Positions 53,500 through 63,130 of a stretch of DNA of 64,000 bases are shown piece after piece. This DNA is from Hyphomicrobium_A sp963728165 (GTDB taxonomy: Bacteria > Pseudomonadota > Alphaproteobacteria > Rhizobiales > Hyphomicrobiaceae): assembly GCA_963728165.1 (NCBI GenBank), contig CAVSIY010000006.1, positions 496,001 to 560,000 of the forward strand. Reading direction: 5' to 3'. A model generated the notes under the pieces. That model was not told the origin of the DNA. It did not search any database and was given only the letters and a program-made list of their open reading frames with translations. The number at the start of each line of letters is the position of its first letter. Positions within the stretch are counted from its first letter, which is position 1. The translations under genes were made by a program, and so were the position numbers.

Positions 53500-54528
53500 A
53501 TGGCAAATATTCTGGGATTTCTCGGCGAAGGCTTCGCCGGATCACAAGCCAATGGACCGACGGCACCGCACGGGAGCGATGAGCCTTCCGACGCTGCGCT
53601 GCTCGATTCCTATTCGCGCGCCGTCGTCGATGCGGTCGAGGCCGTCGCCCCGGCCGTGGTCCATGTCGAGGTCGCCGGCGTCCGCCACGGCCGCGCGGCG
53701 CAGGGGACGGGCTCGGGCGTCATCGTCTCGCCCGATGCGCTGATCCTCACCAACAATCACGTCGTCGACGCCTCGCAGGCGATCTCGGTGTCGCTGTCGG
53801 ACGGACGCAAGTTCACAGCGCGCGCGCTCGGCCGCGACGCCGACACCGATCTTGCCGTATTGCGCGGCGAGACGGGCGAGACGCTGCCCACCGCGCGGCT
53901 CGCCAACTCCAAGCATGTGCGCCCCGGCCAGATCGCCATCGCGATCGGCAATCCTCTGGGCTTCCAGTCGACGGTGACGGCCGGCATCGTCTCGGCGGTC
54001 GGCCGTTCCTTGCGCGCCCAGAACGGACGCCTGATCGGCGACGTGATCCAGACCGACGCCGCGCTCAACCCCGGCAACTCGGGCGGCCCGCTCGCAAGCT
54101 CGGCCGGGGAGGTGATCGGCATCAACACTGCCATGATCCTCGGCGCGCAGGGCATCTGCTTCTCGGTGGCGGCCAACACGGCGCTGCACGTCCTGATGCA
54201 GATCCTGGCGCACGGCCGCGTGCGCCGCGCTCGCATCGGCATCGTCGCCGAGCAGACGGCGCTGCCGGCGCGGCTCACATACAAGACGGGATTGACCCAG
54301 GCAGGCGGTGTGCGCATTCGCGAGGTGCAGGCGGCGAGCCCCGCCGACCACGCCGGGCTGAAGGCCGGCGATCTGCTGGTGCGGCTCGATGGCGAGCCGG
54401 TGACCGGGGTCGACGATATGTTCCGCATGCTCGATGAGCGGCGCATCGGAAAGGTGGTGTCTGCCACTCTGGTGCGCGCTGGAAAGCTCGTGGAGATCGA
54501 GGTGCGCCCCGACGAGCGGGCGTCCTAA
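53500..54528 (+). CDS. HtrA/DegP-like serine protease with PDZ domain
   Basis: 342 residues. The trypsin-fold triad is visible: His in LILTNNHVVDA, Asp in DADTDLAVLRG and Ser in NPGNSGGPLASS. IAIAIGNPLGFQSTVTAGIVSAVGR is the family core. One PDZ domain follows (VRIREVQAASPADHAGLKAGDLLVRLDGEPVTG). No signal peptide or membrane segment precedes the protease: the N-terminus is Gly/Ala/Asp-rich (ILGFLGEGFAGSQANG). It may therefore be cytoplasmic, unlike most DegP proteins. A strong terminator lies about 240 bases downstream. Confidence 0.93.
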   Translation: MANILGFLGEGFAGSQANGPTAPHGSDEPSDAALLDSYSRAVVDAVEAVAPAVVHVEVAGVRHGRAAQGTGSGVIVSPDALILTNNHVVDASQAISVSLSDGRKFTARALGRDADTDLAVLRGETGETLPTARLANSKHVRPGQIAIAIGNPLGFQSTVTAGIVSAVGRSLRAQNGRLIGDVIQTDAALNPGNSGGPLASSAGEVIGINTAMILGAQGICFSVAANTALHVLMQILAHGRVRRARIGIVAEQTALPARLTYKTGLTQAGGVRIREVQAASPADHAGLKAGDLLVRLDGEPVTGVDDMFRMLDERRIGKVVSATLVRAGKLVEIEVRPDERAS

Positions 54529-54768
54529 AATGACGCACACGGACCTATGTCATTCCAGGCAAAGACTCTTTGAGGAATTGGCGGATGCGTTGTGCAATGC
54601 AGAAGCAAGCTTTTCCTAAATCAAAATGCAGTCCGATCTTAAAGTATTCTTTAACGCTCCCGAAACGGCGTACAGGAATGACTTGCCAAGCCAAAAGAAA
54701 TGCGGTTCTATTCTGTTTCCAACGTGGCGCCCTCCCACCTGTCCCCCCTAAGCGGCGTCACGCATTGC

Positions 54769-54798
54769 AGCCCGCGGTCTTCCCCCGGACCGCGGGCT
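54769..54798 (+). terminator. Intrinsic terminator
   Basis: AGCCCGCGGTC at 54769-54779 pairs with GACCGCGGGCT at 54788-54798 around an eight-base C-rich loop, followed by TTCATTTTC. It lies between the HtrA-like gene and the convergent nuclease-like gene; the T-rich tail favours rightward transcripts. The preceding 240 bases (54529-54768) are AT-richer than the surroundings and hold no recognisable gene. Confidence 0.78.
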
Positions 54799-54824
54799 TT
54801 CATTTTCTCAACTCCCATCGTCTC

Positions 54825-56309
54825 TTAGGACTGCTCGGACGGCTTCCAGCCGGCGGCGCGGGCCTCGTCCTCGCTGCAGAACCAGCGCTCGCCTTTGCGG
54901 CTTGAGATCTTCACGCGCTCATAGCCTTCAGCCCAGGGCAATACATAGACGCGGCGTCCGTGCGTCACGTTTCCTTTTATCGGACAGCCTTCGGGAGCGC
55001 CGCGCTTTGCCTCCTCCCATTTCTGCGCGCGATAGTCGGAGGGCCTCATAGCCTCGCCGCGCCAGATACCGACTTTCGCTTCCCGCGCCGCGTTTTCGAG
55101 CGAGCCGTAGGCCGAAAAGAAACCCGTTTCGGCAAACACGTGCCCATTGCGCACGAGCTCGGCCGCGATGTCGGTTTCACCCCGGTGGCACGTCGCGCTT
55201 CTGCGGCCGAGGTCATCGGCGCCGGCAAGCTCGCACGTCAGCGAGGCTGAACGCAGAAGCCGCACAAGCGCCGACTTGGCAGCCGCGTCGCAGCGCCAGG
55301 GGCGCGCCCCGTCCGTGGCGCAGGTCTGGCCGTCGAGCGGCGCCTCGATGCCCGAGAGCGCGAGCGTGGTCCCGGCGATGCGCAGCGTGTCGCCCGACAG
55401 CGCAGTGGCGCGACCTTCGAGCGTGGAAGCGCCATGGCTGATGAGCGATGGCAAGGCGGCGGCCGCGCGCCAGACGAGCCAGCCGGCGCCGACCGCGACC
55501 ACCAGCATCGCCGCCACCGCACCGCCGCGGATAAGCGTCGCGCCCGACGGGCCGAGGTCGCGCAGCGCGCTTCCCACGCGACGTGCGCCACGGCCGGCAC
55601 TGCGCCCCACGCTGAGCAGCGGCGTAGCGAGCCTGGATGGCAAGCCCTCGGAAAGCCAAGCCGCCAACAGCGCGCAGGCGATCACTGTTCCGATCAGAAG
55701 TGCGATGAAGATATCGCCGTTGAAGCCGTTGGCCGCGATGCGTCGGACCGAGCCCACGAACGCCACGCCCGCCACCAGAGCGAGCACTGCGGTGACGCCC
55801 GGCTTGCGCAGCCAGGCGAGCACCGGCTCGAGCCGCTGCCAGCCTGCAGCGACGCGCGGAGCGGAGACCGCGGCCAGCTGCCGGGCCCCGGAGCGCAAGG
55901 CCGCCCAAACGATGGCGAGCGCCGAAAGGACCTTTCTCGCAAGGACCTGCAAAGCCTCCCACACGACGGGAAGGCCCGTACGGATCCTGTGGTCGGCGGC
56001 GCGTATGCCGGCGACGCCGATCTCGAAGCCTTGGCGGCCTGCAGCCTTGGCGCCGCGCCCGAGCGCGTCGGCGCCGGCGAGCCCCATGACCACGCCCTGT
56101 TGGCCGGCGACCTTGGCGGCGTGCCCCAGTGCCTGCGCTCCCACGGCGCCGGCGGCGGCCCCGCGCTCGCCCGCCACCTTCAAGCCGTCGACCGCGGCAT
56201 CACGCGCGTGCACGATCCGCTCGCGCCGGTTCTTACGCCGCACGAGAATGGTCGTGCGCACGTACTCGCGCCATTCGAAGCCATCCCTGCGCCTGCGCCA
56301 GCCGAGCAT
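54825..56309 (-). CDS. Membrane protein with staphylococcal-nuclease-like and 'sunset' domains
   Basis: About 494 residues. A basic start (WRRRRDGFEWREYVRTT) and an Ala/Gly-rich helical region lead to four or so membrane segments (LPVVWEALQVLARKV, VTAVLALVAGVAFVG, IFIALLIGTVIACALLAAWL, AAMLVVAVGAGWLVW). After these, GRATALSGDTLRIAGTTLALSGIEAP, QTCATDGARPWRCDAAAKSALV and RNGHVFAETGF follow the SNase pattern, but catalytic Arg/Glu positions are not secure. The tail CPIKGNVTHGRRVYVLP...GERWFCSEDEARAAGW matches the Cys-bearing sunset domain. The start at 56309 has GGGAGG upstream. The nuclease-like part should face the periplasm. Confidence 0.75.
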   Translation of the reverse strand: MLGWRRRRDGFEWREYVRTTILVRRKNRRERIVHARDAAVDGLKVAGERGAAAGAVGAQALGHAAKVAGQQGVVMGLAGADALGRGAKAAGRQGFEIGVAGIRAADHRIRTGLPVVWEALQVLARKVLSALAIVWAALRSGARQLAAVSAPRVAAGWQRLEPVLAWLRKPGVTAVLALVAGVAFVGSVRRIAANGFNGDIFIALLIGTVIACALLAAWLSEGLPSRLATPLLSVGRSAGRGARRVGSALRDLGPSGATLIRGGAVAAMLVVAVGAGWLVWRAAAALPSLISHGASTLEGRATALSGDTLRIAGTTLALSGIEAPLDGQTCATDGARPWRCDAAAKSALVRLLRSASLTCELAGADDLGRRSATCHRGETDIAAELVRNGHVFAETGFFSAYGSLENAAREAKVGIWRGEAMRPSDYRAQKWEEAKRGAPEGCPIKGNVTHGRRVYVLPWAEGYERVKISSRKGERWFCSEDEARAAGWKPSEQS

Positions 56310-56450
56310 CGGGCCTCCCGTGATCCCCATCGTAAACGACGGCGACGCTGCATGGTTGCAGCGCGCCCAGTTAGGCCGCGACGGTGCAAAGAGATGATGG
56401 CAAGCCTTAGACCTGTTTGAGGCCTGCCGGCAGGCCCGTTCAGGCCGGCC

Positions 56451-57464
56451 TCAATGATACCCTTCGCCTTCGCGCACCTTGCCCCGGAAGGTCCAATACA
56501 CGAATACGGTGTATCCGAGGATGATCGGCAGCATGATCAGCACGCCGACCAGAGTGAAAATCTGCGATTCGGGAACGGCTGCCGCATCCCAGACAGTGAC
56601 AGTCGGCGGGACCAGATAGGGCACATTGGAGATGATGAGCCCGAGATAGCCCAAGAGGAACAAGCCAACCGCGCAGACGAACGGCATGGTTTCGCGCCCG
56701 GCGACGAGCCCGTACCAGCACATCGCGGCGACGCAGGCTGCGGCCAGCGGAACCGGCGAGAGGTAGAGCAGGTTCGGCCACGTGAACCAGCGATCGGCGA
56801 TGCGCTCGAAAGCGAGCGGCGTCCAGATGCTGATGATCGCCATCATGACGAGCACGATCGGCAACAGAAGCTTGGCCCAGCCGCGCGCCGTCTCCGCCAG
56901 CGGACCATCCGTCTTCATGATGAGCCAGGTGCTCGCGAGCAGCGCGTAGCCCACGACCAGGGCGAGACCGGTGAAGAGCGGGAATGGCACGAACCAGTCG
57001 AGCGGACCGCCGGCGAAAGCGTTGTTCTCGACGTGGATGCCCTGCAGGAATCCGCCCAGCACGATGCCCTGCATGAACGTGGCGATGATCGAGCCGGACG
57101 CAAAGGCATTGTCCCACAGCGCGTGCTTGGGCTTGGCGGGCCAGCGGAACTCGAAGGCAACGCCGCGGAACACGAGCCCGAGCAGCATGATGATGATGGG
57201 CAGATAGAGTCCGGGAAGGATCAAGGCGTAGGCGAGCGGGAAGGCGACCAACAAGCCGCCGCCGCCGAGGACGAGCCACGTCTCATTGCCGTCCCAGAAA
57301 GGCGCCACCGAGTTCATCATAGTGTCGCGCCTGCTCTCGCTCGGCTCGAATGGAAACAGGATGCCGATGCCGAGATCAAAGCCGTCGAGGATGACGTAGA
57401 GGGCCACCGCGGTGCCGATGAGGGCTGCCCAGACGATGGGGAGCCAGAACGTGATCGCGTCCAT
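56451..57464 (-). CDS. cydB: Cytochrome bd-type quinol oxidase subunit II
   Basis: 337 residues with about eight hydrophobic segments. The start ITFWLPIVWAALIGTAVALYVILDGFDLGIG is diagnostic, followed by WDGNETWLVLGGGGLLVAFPLAYA and FRGVAFEFRWPAK. Subunit II is structural and accompanies the heme-bearing subunit I. It begins three bases after the cydA stop, so the two are one operon. No small CydX-like gene is evident after it. Confidence 0.96.
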   Translation of the reverse strand: MDAITFWLPIVWAALIGTAVALYVILDGFDLGIGILFPFEPSESRRDTMMNSVAPFWDGNETWLVLGGGGLLVAFPLAYALILPGLYLPIIIMLLGLVFRGVAFEFRWPAKPKHALWDNAFASGSIIATFMQGIVLGGFLQGIHVENNAFAGGPLDWFVPFPLFTGLALVVGYALLASTWLIMKTDGPLAETARGWAKLLLPIVLVMMAIISIWTPLAFERIADRWFTWPNLLYLSPVPLAAACVAAMCWYGLVAGRETMPFVCAVGLFLLGYLGLIISNVPYLVPPTVTVWDAAAVPESQIFTLVGVLIMLPIILGYTVFVYWTFRGKVREGEGYH

Positions 57465-57467
57465 GAC

Positions 57468-58862
57468 CTATTCCTCTCCCATCGCTTCTTGTGCAGCAGG
57501 GCCCGCCGCAGCAAGCGGCCGCGAGGGCAGCGCCTCGGGCGACTTGGCGGCCTCACCCGTGGGCCCGTGCTCGATCAGCCGATTGATGTAGTAGACACCG
57601 ACCCCGAACACGCACGTGTAGACGAGTACGAATAAAATAAGCGTCGTCAGCACCGCCGAGCCTGCAACCGGCGAGGCGGCGTCGGCCGTACGCAGTATCC
57701 CGTAAGCGACCCAGGGCTGGCGGCCGATCTCGGTGACGTACCAGCCGGAGAGAATGGCGATGAAGCCCAACGGCCATGAATACTGGGCGTACTTGAGATA
57801 CCAGTGCGAGGTGAAGAGGCGTCCGCGCCCCCACAGCCAAGCGCCCACCCAGCCCACGATCAGCATCAACACGCCCATGCCGACCATGATGCGGAAGGCA
57901 AAGAACACCGGGGTAACCGGAGGTCGGTCGTCGGGCGGATAGTTCTTAAGCCCGGGAAAGAGGCCATCGGCCGAGTGCGTGATGAGCCAGCTCGCGCCGT
58001 GCGGGATGCTGACCGTGAAGTTGTTGCGCTCCTCCGCCTCGTTGGGAAGAGCGAAGAGCACCAGGTCGCCCGGCTTGTTGCCATCCCAATGAGCCTCTAT
58101 CGCCGCGATCTTCTCGGGCTGATGCTTCTCGGTGTTAAGGCCCGAGGCGTCGCCGATGTACATCTGCAAGGGCGTGAGGATGGCAACCATGCCGAGCCCC
58201 ATGCGCAGCATGGTCTTGGCGTCCTCGGGGAAGCGCCCGGCAACGAGGTAGCGCGCGCCCACCGCCAGCACCACCAGCGAGGTGGTGAGATAGGCCGCGG
58301 TGAACATGTGCGCGAAGCGATAAGGGAAGCTCGGGTTGAAGATGACCGCGATCCAATCGACCGGATAGGCGATGCCGTCGCGGATCACGTGGCCGGCGGG
58401 CGTCTGCATCCAGCTGTTGGCGGCGAGGATCCAGAAGGCGGAGAGCGAGGTCCCGACCGCCACCAGAACGGCGGAGAGCACGTGCAGGTTGGGGGGAACG
58501 CGCTGCCAGCCGAAAAGCATGATGCCGAGAAACGTCGCTTCGAGGAAGAAGGCGGTCAACACCTCGTAACCGAGCAGCGGGCCGATCACGTTGCCGACGA
58601 CGACGGAGAAGTGGCTCCAGTTGGTGCCGAACTCATACGACATCACCACGCCGGAGACGACGCCCATGGCGAAGGAAACAGCGAAGATCTTGGTCCAGAA
58701 ACGCGCAAGCCGCAGCAAGTGATCGCGTCCCGTCATGCGCCAGCGAACGAGCAGGGTGGCGATGAAGGCGGAGAGGCCGATGGTGAAGCTCGGGAATATG
58801 ATGTGCAGGGAGACCGTGAACGCGAACTGCAGCCGCGCGATTAGGTTGGCATCGATTTCCAT
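57468..58862 (-). CDS. cydA: Cytochrome bd-type quinol oxidase subunit I
   Basis: About 464 residues. Oxidises quinol and reduces O2 with high affinity. LIARLQFAFTVSLHIIFPSFTIGLSA carries the heme b595 His, YEFGTNWSHFSVVVGNVIGPLLGYEVLTAFFLEATFLG is the family core, and GWYVTEIGRQPWVAYG is the conserved heme b558/quinol region. The Q-loop (NTEKHQPEKIAAIEAHWDGN) is short, as in the cyanide-insensitive (CIO) subgroup. The start at 58862 (MEIDANLIAR) is the conserved one; an upstream in-frame ATG at 58949 adds non-conserved residues. Confidence 0.95.
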   Translation of the reverse strand: MEIDANLIARLQFAFTVSLHIIFPSFTIGLSAFIATLLVRWRMTGRDHLLRLARFWTKIFAVSFAMGVVSGVVMSYEFGTNWSHFSVVVGNVIGPLLGYEVLTAFFLEATFLGIMLFGWQRVPPNLHVLSAVLVAVGTSLSAFWILAANSWMQTPAGHVIRDGIAYPVDWIAVIFNPSFPYRFAHMFTAAYLTTSLVVLAVGARYLVAGRFPEDAKTMLRMGLGMVAILTPLQMYIGDASGLNTEKHQPEKIAAIEAHWDGNKPGDLVLFALPNEAEERNNFTVSIPHGASWLITHSADGLFPGLKNYPPDDRPPVTPVFFAFRIMVGMGVLMLIVGWVGAWLWGRGRLFTSHWYLKYAQYSWPLGFIAILSGWYVTEIGRQPWVAYGILRTADAASPVAGSAVLTTLILFVLVYTCVFGVGVYYINRLIEHGPTGEAAKSPEALPSRPLAAAGPAAQEAMGEE

Positions 58863-58994
58863 GAAGGTCGCCTGCGCGTTTTTATCGGTTTTCGGGCGAC
58901 GCATTGTGACGCCGTTCGCCCGCCCCGTCGAGCAATAGGGCCGCGCCATGACAACTCATTCACCGGAAATCGCGCTGCGGCGCCGTGTCCCGCG

Positions 58995-61340
58995 CTAATC
59001 TTTCGCAAGCTGCGCCAGAGGCATGGCCCACAGGCGCACGACGCCGTTCTGACCCGCTGTGGCCAAGTGCTGGCCGTCGGGCGCGAAAGCAACTGCGGTG
59101 GCGCCGCCCGTGTGGCCGGTAAGCGCGCGCATGGTCGTGCCCCGCTTCAAGTCCCACAGCCGCACGGTTCCGTCCTCGCCGGCGGAGGCGAGTACCTTCC
59201 CTTCGGGCGCGAAGGCGAGGCTGGCGACGCGCCCCTTATGACCGGTGAGCGTGCGCAACCGGCGCGAGGAGAGGACCGACCACACGTGGATGCGTCCATC
59301 GAGCGCGCCGCCGGCAAGCAGCCGGCCGTTGTGCGAGAAGGCGACCGCGGTCACGGCGTCGCGCGGGCCGCGGTAGCGGCGCTGCAGGGTGAGCGTGTCG
59401 AGGTTCCAAAGGCGTACTGTCTTGTCGGCGCTGCCGGAGGCGAGCAGCCTCCGGTCGGGCGCATAGGCGAGCGACTGCACGGAATTCTCGTGCCCCTCGA
59501 GTACGTGCAGGGGCGCTGAGGGCTGCTGTGCGTCCCACAGCGTCACCTTCCAGTCGTGGCTCGCGGCGGCGATATGGTTCGCGTCGCCGGTGAAGGCGAC
59601 CGCCCAGATTCCGGCCTCGTTGCGCTGGAGCGTGGCGATCTTCTGGGCGCGCTCCAGATCCCAGAGCACAACTTTGCCGTTGGCGTGGCCGGTGAGCGCG
59701 CGCGCCCCCGACAGCGCCAGCGCCGTCGCCGGTCCGTCGTCGAGCTCGAGCGTGCGAACGAGCGAGTGGTAGGTTGCGTCCCAAACCTTGAGCGTGGCGT
59801 CCTCGCCCGCCGTGACGATCCAGCGCCCGTCGTCCGAATAGGCGAGACCGCTGATGGCACCACGGTGGGCGCTGATCTCGGCGATGGGAGTGACGATCGC
59901 CGCCTGCGGGGCTTGCGCGCTCTGGCTCGAGGGCACCGAGGTGCCGCGGCTCTCGAAGTGGGGAAAGCGATCCTGCATGGCGACCGCGGCACTGGCGACG
60001 CCGACGCCGATCAAGAGCTTAAAGGCGAGTGAGACCCATCTGCGGCGGCTGCCGCGCACGGGCCGCGGGCGCGGCGGCGCCTTGGCTTGGCGCACGGGCA
60101 CCAGGGCACGCCCCTTCGGCGCGGGGCTCAAGGCCACGCGTTGGGCGGCGGCTGCGGGCGCCGGCTTCTGCTTGGGCGCAGACTTCTTCTTTGGCTTGGG
60201 AGCGGGCGCGGGCGGTGCCTCGGCCTTGACCGGAGCGGGCGGCGCCTGTGCCGGTGCCGGCTGCGGCGGCGCGCTCTCGGCTGCGGGCTTCTTGCGCATC
60301 CCCTCCAAGAGGTCGAGCATGCGGCCCTTGGGCCCCGGCACATCGGGCGGCGGCAGGACAGCAACGGCGGCAGCCACCGGCACGGGGCTCTCGAGTGCGG
60401 CTACCTCCTCGTTATCGTCCTTCTTCTTCTTGTCGCGCCCGCGCAGCCAGCTCGTCCGCGGCGGATCGGGCGCCAGCAAGTCGCCGCGCCAGGCGGCGAT
60501 CTCCTGCGGGCGCCCTTCTATCTTGAGGGTGAGCGCGCGGTCGATCGCCTTGAGGAAGCCTGAGCGGTAGGAGCTCAAGGCGGCCTCGCGCGCGGGCACC
60601 AGCTCGTCGTTGATCATGCGCGAGGGCGCATCGGGCGGGCGCTTACCGGTGATCGCGTGATAGAGCGTGGCACCGAGCGCGTAGATGTCGGTCCACGGCC
60701 CCTGGCGTCGGCTCGTCTCGGCGTACTGCTCGTAGGGGCTGTAGCCGGGCTTCACCAGCGCCGAGACGGTCTTGGTGTGGGAGGCGATCTCGCCGCGCGC
60801 CGAGCCGAAATCGATGAGCACCGGATCGCCCGCCTTGCGGATGATGATGTTGTCGGGGGCGATGTCGCGGTGCAGGAAGTCGGCCTTGTGGATGAGCTCG
60901 AGCGCGTCGAGCAGCGGCGCCACGATGGTGTCGAGCTCCTTCTGGCGCGGGGCGCGGCCGAGCCCCTTGAGCCACGCCTTCAGGCTCAGGCCCTCCTCGA
61001 AGTGGAGCACCATGTAGCCGGTGTTGTTGGCGCGGAAGTAGCGATAGACGCGGACGATATTGGTGTGATTGAACTTGGCGAGCGTCTGCGCTTCCTCAAT
61101 GAAGCGATCGAGGCCCCAGCGGTAGTCGCCGGAGCAGTCCTTGGAGCGCGGTCCCGCTTCGATCCCCTGCGTGCGGGCGGCGATATCGCTGGGAAAGTAC
61201 TCCTTGATGGTCACGAGGCGCGCGAGCGCGATCTCGTCAGCGAGGTAGGTGACGCCGAACCCGCCGGCCCCCAGCACACGCTCGATGCGGTAGTCGCCGA
61301 CCAGCTCCGTCCCGCTTGGCAGCCCGATGAAATTCGTCAT
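58995..61340 (-). CDS. Ser/Thr protein kinase with C-terminal WD40 propeller
   Basis: About 781 residues. The kinase has the P-loop LGAGGFGVTYLA, Lys in VTIKEYFP, HRDIAPDNIII (catalytic loop; K replaced by A, as in several bacterial kinases), DFGSARGE and YSPYEQYAE. A Pro/Ala/Lys-rich linker (residues about 330-470) is followed by one membrane segment (SLAFKLLIGVGVASAAVAM). Seven WD40 repeats then complete the protein, each near 40 residues, with LKVWD, VVLWD, VTLWD, VRLWN, IHVWS, VRLWD and VRLWA closing strands. The propeller is predicted to be periplasmic, the kinase cytoplasmic. It is divergent from two FHA genes and a PP2C gene, its likely partners. Confidence 0.9.
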   Translation of the reverse strand: MTNFIGLPSGTELVGDYRIERVLGAGGFGVTYLADEIALARLVTIKEYFPSDIAARTQGIEAGPRSKDCSGDYRWGLDRFIEEAQTLAKFNHTNIVRVYRYFRANNTGYMVLHFEEGLSLKAWLKGLGRAPRQKELDTIVAPLLDALELIHKADFLHRDIAPDNIIIRKAGDPVLIDFGSARGEIASHTKTVSALVKPGYSPYEQYAETSRRQGPWTDIYALGATLYHAITGKRPPDAPSRMINDELVPAREAALSSYRSGFLKAIDRALTLKIEGRPQEIAAWRGDLLAPDPPRTSWLRGRDKKKKDDNEEVAALESPVPVAAAVAVLPPPDVPGPKGRMLDLLEGMRKKPAAESAPPQPAPAQAPPAPVKAEAPPAPAPKPKKKSAPKQKPAPAAAAQRVALSPAPKGRALVPVRQAKAPPRPRPVRGSRRRWVSLAFKLLIGVGVASAAVAMQDRFPHFESRGTSVPSSQSAQAPQAAIVTPIAEISAHRGAISGLAYSDDGRWIVTAGEDATLKVWDATYHSLVRTLELDDGPATALALSGARALTGHANGKVVLWDLERAQKIATLQRNEAGIWAVAFTGDANHIAAASHDWKVTLWDAQQPSAPLHVLEGHENSVQSLAYAPDRRLLASGSADKTVRLWNLDTLTLQRRYRGPRDAVTAVAFSHNGRLLAGGALDGRIHVWSVLSSRRLRTLTGHKGRVASLAFAPEGKVLASAGEDGTVRLWDLKRGTTMRALTGHTGGATAVAFAPDGQHLATAGQNGVVRLWAMPLAQLAKD

Positions 61341-61561
61341 GGCTCCCCGTGACGCCGGCACCGCGGATACCGCATCACATGACCCCGCGGCCGTGCGCCA
61401 ATGACGTTTCGCCTCCGGACACATTTGTGGCTCACAAATGTGGCGCTTGCGCGAGCGATGGTCTCGTGTTGAACAAATCCTGCACAGGATTGCCTGGCGG
61501 CCATGTTCCTGCCGTCATGCGGCTTAAGGCTGGCGATTGATTTGCTCTTGAAGAGAAGACC

Positions 61562-62251
61562 ATGAGACCGCCGTGGTCGTCGATGCTGGCTTTGGGAACT
61601 GCGGCTGCAGTGCTGCAGGCCTATGGCGCGGCCGCGGCCGGATCGGTGGAGACCGGCGCCGGAGGCGATGCAGCGAGCCTCGCCTCTGCCGCACTGGCAG
61701 GCGCGATTGATGTGAGCGACCAGGCCTGGATGCAACTGCGCCACTGGGTGGGCGAAGGCTATCAGCGCGCACCGGCGTTGATGTTGGGGCTGTCGGTGCT
61801 GCTGGCGGTGCCGCCCTTGGCGCTCGCCGGCCTCTTCGTCTCGCGCAAGCGCCGCCCGTCCGACAACGCGACGCAACTCATCGCGCGCTCCGCGCGACGT
61901 GCCCCCAGACAGCGCCTGACCACGGCGCGAGCCGAGATTTCCGCCTGGCCCACGGAGGCGTGGGTGGAGATCGAAGGCCAGCCGGGCAGCCGCCACGTCA
62001 TCGGGCGCACGCTGCTCAGAATCGGCCGGGAAGGCGACAACGACATCTGCCTTTCGGCCAACACCGTGCACCGCTATCACGCCGTCATCCGCCGCACCAC
62101 CGAAGGGGAGGTGGTGATCACGGATCTGTCGGGCGAGGAAGGAAACGGCGTGCTGGTCAACGGCACGCGCGTCGAGGAGGCCCGACTGGCGCAGGGCGAC
62201 GCCATCCACGTGGGTGAGGTCAAGCTGCGCTTCGATGCGCGCCCCGTCTAG
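61562..62251 (+). CDS. Membrane protein with cytoplasmic FHA domain
   Basis: 229 residues. A signal-anchor-like start (MLALGTAAAVLQAYGAAAA), a short presumably periplasmic stretch and a second hydrophobic segment (ALMLGLSVLLAVPPLALAGLFV) precede a basic linker and a C-terminal FHA domain: RTLLRIGREGDNDICLSANTVHRYHAVI, then GNGVLVNGTRVEEARLAQGDAIHVG. FHA domains bind phosphothreonine, here probably on the kinase encoded divergently. It is the first of three same-strand genes. Confidence 0.86.
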   Translation: MRPPWSSMLALGTAAAVLQAYGAAAAGSVETGAGGDAASLASAALAGAIDVSDQAWMQLRHWVGEGYQRAPALMLGLSVLLAVPPLALAGLFVSRKRRPSDNATQLIARSARRAPRQRLTTARAEISAWPTEAWVEIEGQPGSRHVIGRTLLRIGREGDNDICLSANTVHRYHAVIRRTTEGEVVITDLSGEEGNGVLVNGTRVEEARLAQGDAIHVGEVKLRFDARPV

Positions 62252-62332
62252 CGCACCAAAAGCTGCCCGTTCTCCAGGCGCGGGCGAACTGCGATGAAAT
62301 TTCTTCGAACCAGGATCTTTGGGAGACTTGCG

Positions 62333-63130
62333 ATGGCAGATGAGCGCACAGGCACGACTGAGGACAAGACCCCGCAACCAGCCAAGGCGGGGCGGTTTCT
62401 CGGATCGCTCAAGGATGCGCTGGCGGCAGCGAGCCGCGACGACACGGGCCGCAGCCTTAAGGGATCGGAAAAGCCGGCGCCTACCGCGATAAAGCCCGGC
62501 GGGACAACGCAGAAGCTGACACCGGAGGCGGGCGAGCCGCCAAACCAGGAGCCGGCCGCCGGCGCGAGCCTCAGCGCGGCCGAGGCCGCGCGTGAGGTCA
62601 AGGGCCAGACCTCGCTCGGCGCCCAAGACAAGCAAGACAAGATTGTGGAGTTTGCAGCCCCCCCGACGACGCGCGTCGTTCGCGGCGGCGGCAAACAGCA
62701 AGCCGACGCGCCCCGCACCCAGCTCGTGCGCGGCAAGGTCCAGGTCGAGCGCGGCGCCTTCGAGCAGGACCCCGTGGTCGGCTGGCTCGTCGTGGTCGGC
62801 GGCCCCGGCATCGGGCGCTTCCGCCCGATTTTCGAGGGCAACAACACGGTCGGCCGCAGCACCAGCCAACGCATTCCCCTCGATTTCGGCGACGATACGA
62901 TTTCCTCGGAGGAGCAGGCCTATATCCGCTATGATTCCTCGGCACGCTCGTTCCTGTTCGTGCCGAACCTCGCCAAGACCAACGTCGTATCGTTGAACGA
63001 CAAGAGACCAACCGGAGCGGTCGAGCTCAGCCAAATGGACGTGATCACGGTGGGACGCACTCAGCTCGTGTTCGTGCCCTTCTGCGGCACGGACTTCGAT
63101 TGGGCCGAGCTGACCGATGCCAACGACTGA
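62333..63130 (+). CDS. FHA-domain protein
   Basis: 265 residues. The N-terminal half is low-complexity (Lys/Pro/Ala/Gln-rich) and likely disordered, which would suit phosphorylation. The C-terminal FHA domain reads GRFRPIFEGNNTVGRSTSQRIPLDF, DTISSEEQAYIRYD and VELSQMDVITVGRTQLVFVPF. The ATG at 62333 has GGGAGA six bases upstream; an ATG at 62294 is also in frame. Its stop overlaps the start of the phosphatase gene (TGATG), so the two are translationally coupled. Confidence 0.85.
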   Translation: MADERTGTTEDKTPQPAKAGRFLGSLKDALAAASRDDTGRSLKGSEKPAPTAIKPGGTTQKLTPEAGEPPNQEPAAGASLSAAEAAREVKGQTSLGAQDKQDKIVEFAAPPTTRVVRGGGKQQADAPRTQLVRGKVQVERGAFEQDPVVGWLVVVGGPGIGRFRPIFEGNNTVGRSTSQRIPLDFGDDTISSEEQAYIRYDSSARSFLFVPNLAKTNVVSLNDKRPTGAVELSQMDVITVGRTQLVFVPFCGTDFDWAELTDAND

